A stretch of 64,000 nucleotides of DNA from Variovorax paradoxus (GTDB lineage: Bacteria > Pseudomonadota > Gammaproteobacteria > Burkholderiales > Burkholderiaceae_C): NCBI RefSeq assembly GCF_024734665.1, contig NZ_CP102931.1, forward strand, positions 4,214,001 to 4,278,000, in the 5' to 3' direction. The position numbers and the translations under genes are program-made. Each line of letters begins with the position of its first letter. The stretch's first letter is position 1. Shown piece after piece: positions 9,414 to 17,906 of this stretch. Below the pieces are notes generated by a model, which made no database searches, was not told the DNA's origin, and saw only the letters and a list, made by a program, of their open reading frames with translations.

Positions 9414-10313
9414 ATGGGCTTTACCGAACAGAACCTGGGCAATCAGTCTGGAAAGACCTTCGCCATCACGGGCGCCAACACCGGCCTCGGCTTTCAGACG
9501 GCGCGCGCCTTGGCCATGAAGGGTGGGAAGGTCCTCTTGATGTGCCGCTCCGAGCCTCTTGCGCGGGCCGCAATGGACGCCATCCGGAAGCACGCACCCA
9601 GGGCCGACCTGAAGTTCGTGCAACTGGACTTGGCGGACCTGGACTCCGTTGCCACGGCGACCGATATCCTGTTGCGCGAACCGAAGATCGACGTGCTGAT
9701 CAACAACGCAGGGCTGATGGTTCCGCCACTGCAGCGAACCCGTCAGGGCTTCGAAAGCCAGATGGGGGTGAATCACTTCGGGCACTTCGCCCTCACCGGC
9801 CGATTGCTGCCCAAGTTGATGATCGACGGCACGCGAATCGTGGTCCTGTCCTCCGTCGCGCACAAGAAGGGCTTGATCAACTTCGAAGACATCAACGCCC
9901 ACAAGCACTACGACGCCTCCAAGCAGTACGCGTCGAGCAAGCTCGCCAACCTGGTCTTTGCCCTGGATCTGAACGCCCGACTGGCCACCCAGGGCACCAA
10001 GGTGATCTGCGTTGCCGCCCACCCGGGCCTGGCGGATACAGAGCTGAGCCGTTATCTACCCAAGTGGGTGAAGATCTTTCTCCCAGTGCTGCGTCCCCTG
10101 GTCAACAGTGCTGCCAGCGGTGCGTGGCCAACGCTGCTGGCCGCCACGGACGAGCGCGCACGGGGCGGGGAGTACTACGGGCCTTCGCGGAGGGGGGAGA
10201 CCGCGGGACCCGCAACCCATGCTCACATCGATGAGCGTGCGAAGGACCCCGATGTCGCCAAACGGCTCTGGGACCTTTCTATCGAGATGACGAAAGTAAA
10301 GCCGCCCCTGTGA
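9414..10313 (+). CDS. SDR-family oxidoreductase (retinol-dehydrogenase-like)
   Basis: A 299-residue SDR of the extended retinol dehydrogenase/WWOX-like branch. Motifs are TGANTGLGFQ, CRSE (NADPH-type acidic/basic loop), INNAG, VVLSSVAH, and the catalytic pair in QYASSK. It carries the longer C-terminal region (KWVKIFLPVLRPLVNSAASGAWPTLLAATD) of this branch. It ends the plus-strand SDR/DsbA group. AAAGAG lies upstream of the ATG. Confidence 0.9.
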   Translation: MGFTEQNLGNQSGKTFAITGANTGLGFQTARALAMKGGKVLLMCRSEPLARAAMDAIRKHAPRADLKFVQLDLADLDSVATATDILLREPKIDVLINNAGLMVPPLQRTRQGFESQMGVNHFGHFALTGRLLPKLMIDGTRIVVLSSVAHKKGLINFEDINAHKHYDASKQYASSKLANLVFALDLNARLATQGTKVICVAAHPGLADTELSRYLPKWVKIFLPVLRPLVNSAASGAWPTLLAATDERARGGEYYGPSRRGETAGPATHAHIDERAKDPDVAKRLWDLSIEMTKVKPPL

Positions 10314-10527
10314 GCGCACATCCCTGATCGCCGCCCCGTCGACAGGTTGTTCGATGATGCCAGCACGATCCCGCGCCTACCGCATCGAGTTTTCACACAG
10401 CCTCGGCCCCATCGCGGACATCGTCTTCGAGAACCAGCCGTGCATCGAAACCTGATCGACTCACAACGGTGCAACGGACACTGGCCAACGCAATCGCGAT
10501 TTCCCACAAAAAGCCGAAGGACGGCTC

Positions 10528-11718
10528 TCAGTTGTTGACAATGATCCGCCAGCAACTTTCCTTAGTGTTCCCGGAATCCGTGACTATGCAATCGGCGCGG
10601 TGGTCCACGCGGTTGCCGAAATAAGCTTTGTCCGACGAAAGGTTCCTAGAGATAAGGTCGCCGATCTCATCGAGCAATGGAGAAAATTCAGCGAAATAAC
10701 TATGCCCCAGTTCCAGAAGGCCCGTCTTTGCCACGACTTCGACGGTGTCGATGCGGTCGATCTTGGCGAATCCTGGCGGTGCCCCGACACGGTCCATATC
10801 ATGAACTTTCCGGGAGAAGTGCACCGGCTTGTCCTTCTTGGATACGTATAGCGTCGTCCGTTCGGAAATGTACGGATATGCACTAGCCATGTCTTGGAAC
10901 AGATCGGCGTCCACATCGGGCGCAGCAAGGATCACCTGGCCAAATCGAAGCTTGTCCTGCAGCCGTGCGGCCACGCGCAACAAGGCGCGGTTACCCATAC
11001 TGTGGGCAATAACATGGATTGGCTGACTATCGCCAACTTCCTCCCGCAGGCGCACCAAAAACTGCGCGAGATATTTCTCGCTGTACTCGATGGTGGCTTC
11101 GTCCGCAGTGTAGGCCAGCGTCTTGCTCCTGGAGGGCCAACTGAAGAAGGCGGGTACCCCTTGCAAGTTGAGGTCCGCCCATAGCTGCGCCGTGCGCAAG
11201 GCTGCATCCGCGAAGCTGTTGTTGTAGCCATGGATGAAGACCAGGACGACCTTCTGCTTGTTGTCGATTTGCTTCAGCGTGGAGGTTAAGTCGCCCCAGT
11301 AAGCCTCTTCGCTCAGTCGCTGCGCGTGAGTGAAGATCAAAGGCGCGTCCTTGTCGGGCTGGAACCGTGAATAGCTTCCGAGCGAGCCGCGCTCGTGACT
11401 GGCCGGTATCAAGACTTCGCACACGCCAAAGTTCAACTTTCGGTCCCGATCGGAGCCATAAGGATCGAAGCGAACAAAAGGCTCCGTCTCTTTGCGGTTC
11501 GTTCCGTACCAGAGCTTGACATTCTTGCCTACCGCCTTCGGGGTCGTGACTGTAGGGGATGGAGGTGCGACAACAGGGACGGGCGCATGCCGCGGAGGTG
11601 GCGATGCAGCCACAACGGCTGGCGGGGGTGCGAGCACCGGTGGCGGGCTTTGCAGCGCGCACCCCGAGAACAATGCGCAAAGCATCGCGAGAGCGGCTTC
11701 GCAACGACCGTTTTTCAT
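10528..11718 (-). CDS. Alpha/beta-hydrolase lipoprotein (DUF900 family)
   Basis: The protein has 396 residues. The N-terminus (MKNGRCEAALAMLCALFSGC) is a lipoprotein signal with lipobox FSGC at 17-20, followed by a Pro/Ala-rich linker of about 45 residues and a DUF900-type hydrolase domain. The domain has KLWYGTNR, an oxyanion segment VLVFIHGYNNSF, the nucleophile elbow AHSMGN near 240, an acid in AAPDVDAD, and His in LGHSYF. It is probably an envelope-anchored serine esterase or lipase. The start is the ATG at 11718, because GGAGGG lies 6 bases before it; a frame to 11763 lacks this. Appears to be monocistronic. Confidence 0.88.
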   Translation of the reverse strand: MKNGRCEAALAMLCALFSGCALQSPPPVLAPPPAVVAASPPPRHAPVPVVAPPSPTVTTPKAVGKNVKLWYGTNRKETEPFVRFDPYGSDRDRKLNFGVCEVLIPASHERGSLGSYSRFQPDKDAPLIFTHAQRLSEEAYWGDLTSTLKQIDNKQKVVLVFIHGYNNSFADAALRTAQLWADLNLQGVPAFFSWPSRSKTLAYTADEATIEYSEKYLAQFLVRLREEVGDSQPIHVIAHSMGNRALLRVAARLQDKLRFGQVILAAPDVDADLFQDMASAYPYISERTTLYVSKKDKPVHFSRKVHDMDRVGAPPGFAKIDRIDTVEVVAKTGLLELGHSYFAEFSPLLDEIGDLISRNLSSDKAYFGNRVDHRADCIVTDSGNTKESCWRIIVNN

Positions 11719-11908
11719 TTTCATCCCTCCATCGGCGCAATGCCGCTCCTCAATGGGCGCCATGCCATCGGTCTATCGTGCCCTGGAGTGAGTTATACCT
11801 ACTATTGGTCGGCCTGTCCTCTATCTAAGAAAGGCTGGTGCTTTGCAAACGCGCGGTAAGGGGCCAGCAACCCCAACTTGAGAACTGAAGCCAAGCCGGA
11901 GACCATGC

Positions 11909-12003
11909 TGTCCACTAAGTTAGTTGGACATCATCAATGGACGTCAATCCGAAGCAACGGCGCCGTCACAGCGCAGAATTCAAGGCACAGGTTCTCGCCA
12001 CCC
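11909..12003 (+). mobile_element. IS66-family insertion-sequence remnant (start of tnpA/orfA)
   Basis: The stretch begins with a near-palindrome, TGTCCACTAA (11909-11918) facing TTAGTTGGACA (11920-11930). Next comes an ATG at 11937 and about 21 codons reading MDVNPKQRRRHSAEFKAQVL, which match the characteristic beginning of IS66-type small transposase proteins (RRRHSAEFKAQVLA). The frame then passes abruptly into a CysB-like gene read in another frame. No other transposase sequence or second terminal repeat is seen. It looks like the residue of an insertion followed by deletion. Confidence 0.7.
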
Positions 12004-12620
12004 GCAGCAGCCAGCCATGCCTATCTCGAGCAGCAAGGCGTTCTGTCGATCGCCGCCACGCATTCGCAGGCACGCTATGCGCTGCCTCGGGCCGTGCAGG
12101 ACTTCCGCCAGCGCTTTCCCGACGTTCGGCTGCACATTCACCAGGGCTCGCCCCGGCAGATCGCCCAGATGCTGCAGGACGGCGAGGCCAACGTGAGCAT
12201 CGCCACCGAGGCATTGGCCGACCATGCCCAGCTGTTGGCGCTGTCGTGCCGATGTTGGCCGCACGCCGTCATCGCACCCGCCTCGCACCCGCTGTTCCGG
12301 CTGCATGGCCCGCTCACCCTGGAACGACTCGCGGCCTGGCCGCTCATCACCTATGACAACGGCCTGACCGGACGCTCTCGCATCGACGAAGCCTTCGCGC
12401 GGCAGAGCCTTGCGCCGGAGATCGTGCTCGCCGCCATGGACGCGGATGTCATCAAGACCTACGTGGCGCTAGGTATGGGCGTGAGCATCGTGGCCGACCT
12501 CGCCTGCGACACCGAGCGCGATGTTGACCTGGGAACGATCGATGCAGGCCACCTGTTCGGCACGCACCAGACCAAGCTCGCGATCCGCCGCGGCGGCGAA
12601 CGACGCCGAATAACCGCCGC
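12004..12620 (+). pseudogene. Truncated CysB/Cbl-like LysR regulator (effector domain only)
   Basis: The frame encodes the effector domain of a CysB-type regulator of sulfur metabolism: GVLSIAATHSQARYALP, then LHIHQGSPRQIAQML, ANVSIATEAL, MDADVIKTYVALGMGVSIVAD and THQTKLAIRRG. These match CysB/Cbl/SsuR in order. The N-terminal helix-turn-helix (about 85 residues) is missing, replaced by the IS66 remnant. The usual C-terminus after LAIRRG is also lost. There is no stop between this piece and the downstream dioxygenase, so one open frame runs from 11878 to 13662, but the dioxygenase has its own start. The regulator was probably the original controller of the downstream sulfur operon. Confidence 0.8.
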
Positions 12621-12650
12621 CAGGGTCCAAGCGAGGTTTGCGCATAAGCA

Positions 12651-12669
12651 CATGCGTAATAGGCGCATG
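12651..12669. promoter_or_regulatory. Inverted repeat in the promoter region of the organosulfur operon
   Basis: CATGCG (12651-12656) and CGCATG (12664-12669) are inverted copies separated by 7 bases, 61 bases upstream of the dioxygenase ATG at 12730. The surrounding stretch (GCGCATAAGCAC before it) is less G+C-rich than the coding regions. It may be the operator or promoter of the nine-gene operon. Assignment to CysB or SsuR binding is a guess. Confidence 0.35.
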
Positions 12670-12729
12670 CGGCGGACGCGAACTTTTCTAGCATCGAGGC
12701 ACTGCATTGCGCCCCGAGACGCCATTCCC

Positions 12730-13662
12730 ATGTCCCTGTCGACCGACACCCTCGCCCCACCCTCGCCGCACGTCGCGCCCTCCAACGGGAACGGGCTTCC
12801 TCCGGAGGTCTTCCGCATCGCGCCCATAGACGCTGCGCTGGGTGCCGAAGTGACGGGCCTCGACGCCACGCGCCCACTGCGCGCCGAACAGGTGCTGGCG
12901 CTCAAGCAGGCACTGCTCGAACGACACGTGCTGGTCTTCAAGCGCCAGCAGATCGACGACGCGCAGCTCGAGCGCCTCGCCAGCTACTTCGGCAGCGTGT
13001 TCCGTCCGCCCGCCAACGTGCCGGTGCTCGGCTCCGACCCGTACGGCGGCAACACCCCGGACATCGTGCACGTGTCGAACCTCGAAGGCGGTGTGCTCGG
13101 GCACGACGAACTGGCCGCTCATGCCGACCACCACTGGACACCGGTGCCCTCGTCGGGCTCCCTGCTCTACGGCATCGAGGTGCCGTCCGAAGGCGGCGAC
13201 ACGACCTGGTTCAACCTCGCGGCCGCCTGGGACACGCTCGACACCGGAACGCAGCGCGAGATCGCGGACCTCCAGCTCATCACCTACAACCCCTTCCTGC
13301 GCAAGCTCAAGCCGCTGGCCACCGGTTTCCCGCTCTACCGCACGCCCGACATCGAGCCGCTCACGCCCTTCGAAGTGCACCCGCTGGTGCGCACGCACCC
13401 GGACAGCGGCCGCCGCATCCTGCACCTGGGAGAAAAGACCGAGGTCGAGATCGTCGGCGTCGATCCGCAGTACGGCGCGGCGCTCGTCGCCCGGCTTCGC
13501 AAGCACCTGCTGCAGTCGCGCTTCGCGTACACGCACCGCTGGTCGGTGGGCGACATCGTCTACTGGGACAACCAGGCCACGCTGCACGCGCGCAGCGCCT
13601 TCGACAACGGCGAGCGCCGCCTGCTCAAGCGCATCAGCCTTTCAGGCAGCCGCCCCTACTGA
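12730..13662 (+). CDS. TauD/TfdA-family Fe(II)/2-oxoglutarate dioxygenase
   Basis: A 310-residue dioxygenase of the taurine dioxygenase family, which hydroxylates the carbon next to a sulfonate or sulfate so that sulfite or sulfate leaves. Metal ligands are the HAD of AAHADHHW (in the family position of TauD HTD) and the distal His of ATLHARSAFD. The 2-oxoglutarate-binding Arg is in the following RRLLKR. GSLLYGIEVP and GGDTTWFN are family signatures. The start is the ATG at 12730; the open frame continues upstream only through the regulator remnant. It is the first gene of the sulfur operon. The substrate could be an alkyl sulfonate, a sulfate ester or a related compound. Confidence 0.9.
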   Translation: MSLSTDTLAPPSPHVAPSNGNGLPPEVFRIAPIDAALGAEVTGLDATRPLRAEQVLALKQALLERHVLVFKRQQIDDAQLERLASYFGSVFRPPANVPVLGSDPYGGNTPDIVHVSNLEGGVLGHDELAAHADHHWTPVPSSGSLLYGIEVPSEGGDTTWFNLAAAWDTLDTGTQREIADLQLITYNPFLRKLKPLATGFPLYRTPDIEPLTPFEVHPLVRTHPDSGRRILHLGEKTEVEIVGVDPQYGAALVARLRKHLLQSRFAYTHRWSVGDIVYWDNQATLHARSAFDNGERRLLKRISLSGSRPY

Positions 13663-13717
13663 ACGAAGCAGCACCGAATGCGCGCCGGCCCGCAAGGGCT
13701 TACGCGCCGAACCTTTC

Positions 13718-15088
13718 ATGGCCTCCCGCCGCCCCATCTTGCTGAACGCGTTCGACATGAACACGGTCGGCCACATCTCGCACGGCCTGTGGCGCCACCC
13801 GCGCGACCGCTCCACCGAGTACAAGCGCCTGCCCTACTGGCTCGAACTGGCGCGCACGCTGGAGCGCGGCCTGTTCGATGGCTTGTTCCTTGCGGACGTC
13901 ACGGGCGTCTACGACGTGTGGGGCGGCAACGCCGACGCGGCGCTGCGCGACGCCATCCAGCTTCCGATCAACGACCCCTCCGTGCTGGTCGGCGCCATGG
14001 CGAGCGTGACCCGGCAACTGGGCTTCGGCATCACCGCCACGATCGCCGCCGAAACGCCGCATGCGTTCGCACGGCGCATGTCCACGCTCGACCACCTGAG
14101 CGAAGGCCGCATCGGCTGGAACATCGTCACGGGCTTTCTCGACAGCTCGGCACGTGCGCGCGGCGACACGGCCACCGCGGGCCACGACCAGCGCTACGAC
14201 CGTGCCGACGAATTCATGTCGCTGGTCTACCAACTGTGGGAATCGAGCTGGGACGACGACGCGGTGATTGCCGACCGTGCGCGCGGCATCTACACCGACC
14301 CTGCAAAGGTGCGCCCGATCCGCCACGAGGGCGAGTTCTACAGGCTCGACGCGGTGCATCCCTGCGAACCTTCGCCGCAGCGCACGCCGCTGCTGTTCCA
14401 GGCCGGCGCCTCCGCGCGCGGCACCGCTTTCGCGGCACGCCATGCCGAGGTGGTCTTCGTGCCCAACCAGGGCCTGCAGGCGACCGCCGCAGTCGTGCAA
14501 AAGCTGCGAGCCGCGATGGCCGAGGCCGGACGCCCCCCCGCGGACGCGCGCTTCGTCACCACCTTGCAGGTGGTGGTCGGCCGCACTGAAAGCGAAGCGC
14601 GCGAACGCCATGAAGACTATCGCCGCTATGCCCGGCCCGAAGCCGGGCTGGTGCAGTTCTCGAGCGCCATCGGCGTCGACCTTTCCCGTCACGGCCTGGA
14701 CGACCCCGTGACCGGCGGCAGCGCGGATGCGATCCAGAGTTCGGTCGCCTCGCTGCAGCGGCAAAGCGCCGCCCCCACCGTGCGCCAGTTGCTGGCACAG
14801 ATGCCGCTCGGCGGGCGGCACACGCCCGTGGTCGGCACGCCGGCGCAGATCGCCGACGAGATCGAGGCCTGGGTCGACGAAGCGGGCGTGGACGGGTTCA
14901 ACCTCGTGCGCACCGTCAGCCCCGAGGGCCTGGAGGATTTCGTCGAACTGGTCGTGCCCGAACTGCAGCGCCGCGGCCTGCACAAGCGCGCCTATGCCGA
15001 AGGCAGCTGGCGCGAAAAGATCTTCGGGCGCGCGCGCGTGCGCCCGCCCGCCGTCCATGCGGCACGACAGCCTCACGCCACCCCATGA
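13718..15088 (+). CDS. NtaA/SnaA/DszA-family FMN-dependent monooxygenase
   Basis: A 456-residue luciferase-fold monooxygenase of the NtaA/SnaA/DszA family; these use reduced FMN and O2 to oxidise and often cleave C-S or C-N bonds. Visible marks are LNAFDMNTVGHISHGLWRHP at the start (typical of the family), GLFDGLFLADV, GRIGWNIVTG, RYDRADEFM and PLLFQAGAS. The start is the ATG at 13718, which begins MASRRPILLNAF; a longer frame upstream lies inside the dioxygenase gene. It needs a flavin reductase, for which the nitroreductase-like gene at 20795 is a candidate. Its stop overlaps the next start (ATGA at 15085-15088). Confidence 0.92.
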   Translation: MASRRPILLNAFDMNTVGHISHGLWRHPRDRSTEYKRLPYWLELARTLERGLFDGLFLADVTGVYDVWGGNADAALRDAIQLPINDPSVLVGAMASVTRQLGFGITATIAAETPHAFARRMSTLDHLSEGRIGWNIVTGFLDSSARARGDTATAGHDQRYDRADEFMSLVYQLWESSWDDDAVIADRARGIYTDPAKVRPIRHEGEFYRLDAVHPCEPSPQRTPLLFQAGASARGTAFAARHAEVVFVPNQGLQATAAVVQKLRAAMAEAGRPPADARFVTTLQVVVGRTESEARERHEDYRRYARPEAGLVQFSSAIGVDLSRHGLDDPVTGGSADAIQSSVASLQRQSAAPTVRQLLAQMPLGGRHTPVVGTPAQIADEIEAWVDEAGVDGFNLVRTVSPEGLEDFVELVVPELQRRGLHKRAYAEGSWREKIFGRARVRPPAVHAARQPHATP

Positions 15089-16266
15089 CCGCCCACCTGA
15101 TCAAGACCGATGCCGAAGCCATCTCCGTGGCTCGCGCACTGGCAGCCGAGTTCGCGCCGACCGCCTCCGAACGCGACCGCGAACGGCGGCTTCCGCACGA
15201 GGAAGTCGAGCGCTTCTCGGCCAGTGGCCTGTGGGGCATCACAGTGCCGCGCGCCTTCGGTGGCGCGGCGGTGTCGCACGTCACGCTGGCTGAAGTGATC
15301 GCGCTGATCTCCGAAGCCGACCCGGCGCTCGGCCAAATTCCGCAGAACCACCATTGCCTGGTCGATGCGGTGCGGCTGATCGGCAGTCCCGCGCAGCAAG
15401 ACCTCTTCTTTCGCGAGGCGCTGGAAGGCAAGCGCTTCGGCAACGCGGTGTCGGAAAGCGGCACGCCCAATGCCAAGGTGGTCACCGCGCGCCTGAGCAA
15501 AGGCGCCAACGGGCTTCGCCTGGATGGGCGCAAGTTCTATTGCACTGGCGCGCTGTTCGCCCACTGGGTGCCGGTGGCCGCGAAAGACGAGGAAGACCGA
15601 CAGGTGCTGGTGTACGTGCGGCGCGACGCGCCTGGCCTGCAGGTGCTGGACGACTGGAGCGGCTTTGGCCAGCGCACCACCGCCAGCGGCACCGTGACGG
15701 CGCAGAACGTGGCCGTGGAGGCACTGCAGGTGTTGCCGCGCGCGCAGCTGTTCGATCCGCCGACGATTCACGGCCCCTTCGCGCAGATTCTTCATGCGGC
15801 CATCGATCTGGGCATCGGCCGTGCGGCCATGGCCGACCTGCGCTCGTGGGTGCGCGACCGCGCACGCCCCTGGCCCGACAGCGGCGTGGCGCGGGCCGCG
15901 GACGACCCGCTCACACTGGCCAAGCTTGGCGAACTGGTCATTCAGCAGCATGCCGCCGAGGCCCTGCTGGAGCGCAGCGGCCGCTACCTCGACGAGGCCC
16001 GCGAGCACAGCACGCCCGAGCGCGTGACCGAGGCTTCCATTGCCGTGGCCGAGGCCAAGGTGGTCACGACCGAATTCGCGCTGCGCGCGGCCACCACGCT
16101 GATCGAACTCGGCGGCACGCAGGCCACGCTCGCCGAACACAACCTCGACCGCCATTGGCGCAATGCGCGCACGCACACCGTGCACGACCCGGTGCGCTGG
16201 AAGCCGCACGCCATCGGCAACCACTGGCTCAACGGCGCCACGCCGCAGCGCCACGCCTCGCTGTGA
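15085..16266 (+). CDS. SfnB-family acyl-CoA-dehydrogenase-like sulfur acquisition flavoprotein
   Basis: A 393-residue protein of the acyl-CoA dehydrogenase superfamily, SfnB/DszC branch. Marks are the N-terminal helical domain (SGLWGITVPRAFGGAAVSH), PQNHHCLVDAVRLIG (typical of SfnB-type proteins, which lack the usual acyl-CoA signature), GNAVSESGTPNA, LDGRKFYCTGA, and the C-terminal ARTHTVHDPVRWKPHAIGNH, shared with SfnB and DszC. Relatives are FMNH2-dependent oxygenases used when sulfate is scarce. It overlaps the preceding monooxygenase by 4 bases. Confidence 0.9.
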   Translation: MTAHLIKTDAEAISVARALAAEFAPTASERDRERRLPHEEVERFSASGLWGITVPRAFGGAAVSHVTLAEVIALISEADPALGQIPQNHHCLVDAVRLIGSPAQQDLFFREALEGKRFGNAVSESGTPNAKVVTARLSKGANGLRLDGRKFYCTGALFAHWVPVAAKDEEDRQVLVYVRRDAPGLQVLDDWSGFGQRTTASGTVTAQNVAVEALQVLPRAQLFDPPTIHGPFAQILHAAIDLGIGRAAMADLRSWVRDRARPWPDSGVARAADDPLTLAKLGELVIQQHAAEALLERSGRYLDEAREHSTPERVTEASIAVAEAKVVTTEFALRAATTLIELGGTQATLAEHNLDRHWRNARTHTVHDPVRWKPHAIGNHWLNGATPQRHASL

Positions 16267-16298
16267 GGCGCCCGCTCCTTCTTCAAGAAAGCATCGCC

Positions 16299-17906
16299 AT
16301 GGACCGTCGTCGCTTCATTCAACAAGGCGGTGCCGCCGCCTCGCTCGGCGGCATGGGCCTCGGCCTGCCCCTTGCCGCCCTCGCGCAGTCGCGCAAGGAA
16401 ACGGTGCGCGTGCTGGCCGAGGGTGCGCCCAACTCGCAAGACCCGCACGGCGAAGGCGTGAGCCGCGAATCGCTCGGGCTTTTCACCAACGTGTACGACC
16501 GGCTGATCAACTTCGACCGGGTGCAGGTGTCGCCGGGAGTCTTCAAGTACGACTACGGGCGCTTTCGCGGCGAGCTGGCCGAAAGCTTCGAGCAGTCCGC
16601 GGACGGCCGCACGCTGACCTTCAGGCTGCGCCGCGACGCCACCTTCCACGACGGCCGCCCCGTCACCGCCAACGACGTGAAATGGTCGCTCGACCGCGCG
16701 GTCTCGCTGCCCGCCAGCAAACGGCAACTGGGAACCGGCTCGCTGGAGAACGCATCGCAGTTCAGCGCGGTGGACACGCACACCTTGCGCATCACGCTGC
16801 CGCGCGCCGACCGCTACACGCTGCCCAACCTGGCGCTGTCCTTCGCATCGGTGCTCAACTCCGAACTCGCCCGCTCGCACGCAACGGCGGCGGACCCCTG
16901 GGCCACCGACTGGGTGAGGGCCAACGCGGCCGGCGGCGGCGCCTACCGCGTCGAGAATTTCACGCCGGGCCAGCAGGTGATCTACGCGCGCTTCGACGGC
17001 TGGAAGAGCGGTGCGGCGCCGCAGGTGCGGCGCGCGGTGTTCCAGGTCGTGCCCTCCGCCTCGAACCGCGTGGCGGCGCTGCTCAAGGGCGATGCCGACG
17101 TGGCGCTGCAGCTGCCACCGAAAGACCTCGACGCGCTCACCGACACCACGCGCGCCAAGGTGATCTCGGTGCCCGTCACCACCAGCTTCCGCTTCGTGGC
17201 CTTCAACACGCAGGCCAAGCCTTTCGACGATGTGCGCGTGCGCCAGGCCATCGCCTATGCCCTGCCCTACACCTCGCTGCTGCGCGGCGCTAACCTGGGC
17301 CGTGGCGAGCCGCTGTACGGCGCGCAGTCGGCAAAGCCCGCGAGCAGCCGCTTTCCACAACCCTACCCGTACGAGACGCAGTTGCTGCGCGCGCGCGAAC
17401 TGCTCGCGCAGGCCGGGCTGGCGAAGGGCTTCAAGACCAGCTTCAGCTACAGCGTGGGCGACGCCACGCTGGCGGAGCCGGCTGCGCTGCTGATTCAGGA
17501 GGCGCTGGGCAAGATCGGTATCGAGCTGTCCATCGAGAAGGTGCCAGGCGCGCAGTGGGGCACGCTGCAGACCGAGAAGAAACTGCCTTTCTTCATCGAC
17601 AGTTCTTCGGCGTGGTTCAACGACCCCGACTACTTCTTCCGCATCTTCTTCCAGGGCGACTGGCGCTGGAACTTCGGCTCGTTCAAGAACGACGAGCTCG
17701 CGAAGCTGGTCGACCAGGCGCGTTGGGAAACCGACCGCGCCAGGTACGACCGCACCATCCGGCGCGCGATCGAGATCGCCTTCGAGCAGGTGCCGCTCGT
17801 TCCGCTGTGGCTGCCCTCCTTCGAGGCGGCGCTGCAACCCGACTTGCAGGGCTTCACGTACTACATCCACGGGCAGGTGGACTTCCGGCCCCTCACACGC
17901 GCATGA
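16299..17906 (+). CDS. ABC importer solute-binding protein (SBP_bac_5/DppA-OppA type)
   Basis: A 535-residue periplasmic binding protein of family 5. The N-terminus MDRRRFIQQGG followed by a hydrophobic stretch and ALAQS looks like a twin-arginine signal. Family signatures are LGLFTNVYDRLINFD, LTFRLRRDATFHDGRPVTANDVKWSLDRA, and VRVRQAIAYALP. The start is the ATG at 16299; the long frame upstream (to 15354) only shadows the SfnB-like gene. It binds the ligand for the following permeases. In this operon a sulfur compound is more likely than a peptide. The stop overlaps the next start. Confidence 0.9.
   Translation: MDRRRFIQQGGAAASLGGMGLGLPLAALAQSRKETVRVLAEGAPNSQDPHGEGVSRESLGLFTNVYDRLINFDRVQVSPGVFKYDYGRFRGELAESFEQSADGRTLTFRLRRDATFHDGRPVTANDVKWSLDRAVSLPASKRQLGTGSLENASQFSAVDTHTLRITLPRADRYTLPNLALSFASVLNSELARSHATAADPWATDWVRANAAGGGAYRVENFTPGQQVIYARFDGWKSGAAPQVRRAVFQVVPSASNRVAALLKGDADVALQLPPKDLDALTDTTRAKVISVPVTTSFRFVAFNTQAKPFDDVRVRQAIAYALPYTSLLRGANLGRGEPLYGAQSAKPASSRFPQPYPYETQLLRARELLAQAGLAKGFKTSFSYSVGDATLAEPAALLIQEALGKIGIELSIEKVPGAQWGTLQTEKKLPFFIDSSSAWFNDPDYFFRIFFQGDWRWNFGSFKNDELAKLVDQARWETDRARYDRTIRRAIEIAFEQVPLVPLWLPSFEAALQPDLQGFTYYIHGQVDFRPLTRA

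Noticed and set aside
11878..13662. Single 594-residue regulator-dioxygenase fusion
   Set aside because: The first part starts in an IS66 fragment and lacks a helix-turn-helix. The dioxygenase is complete from its own ATG at 12730, so read-through is accidental.
15354..16298. N-terminal extension of the solute-binding protein by 315 residues
   Set aside because: The stretch is the SfnB-like gene read in another frame; the binding protein begins with its own signal sequence at 16299.
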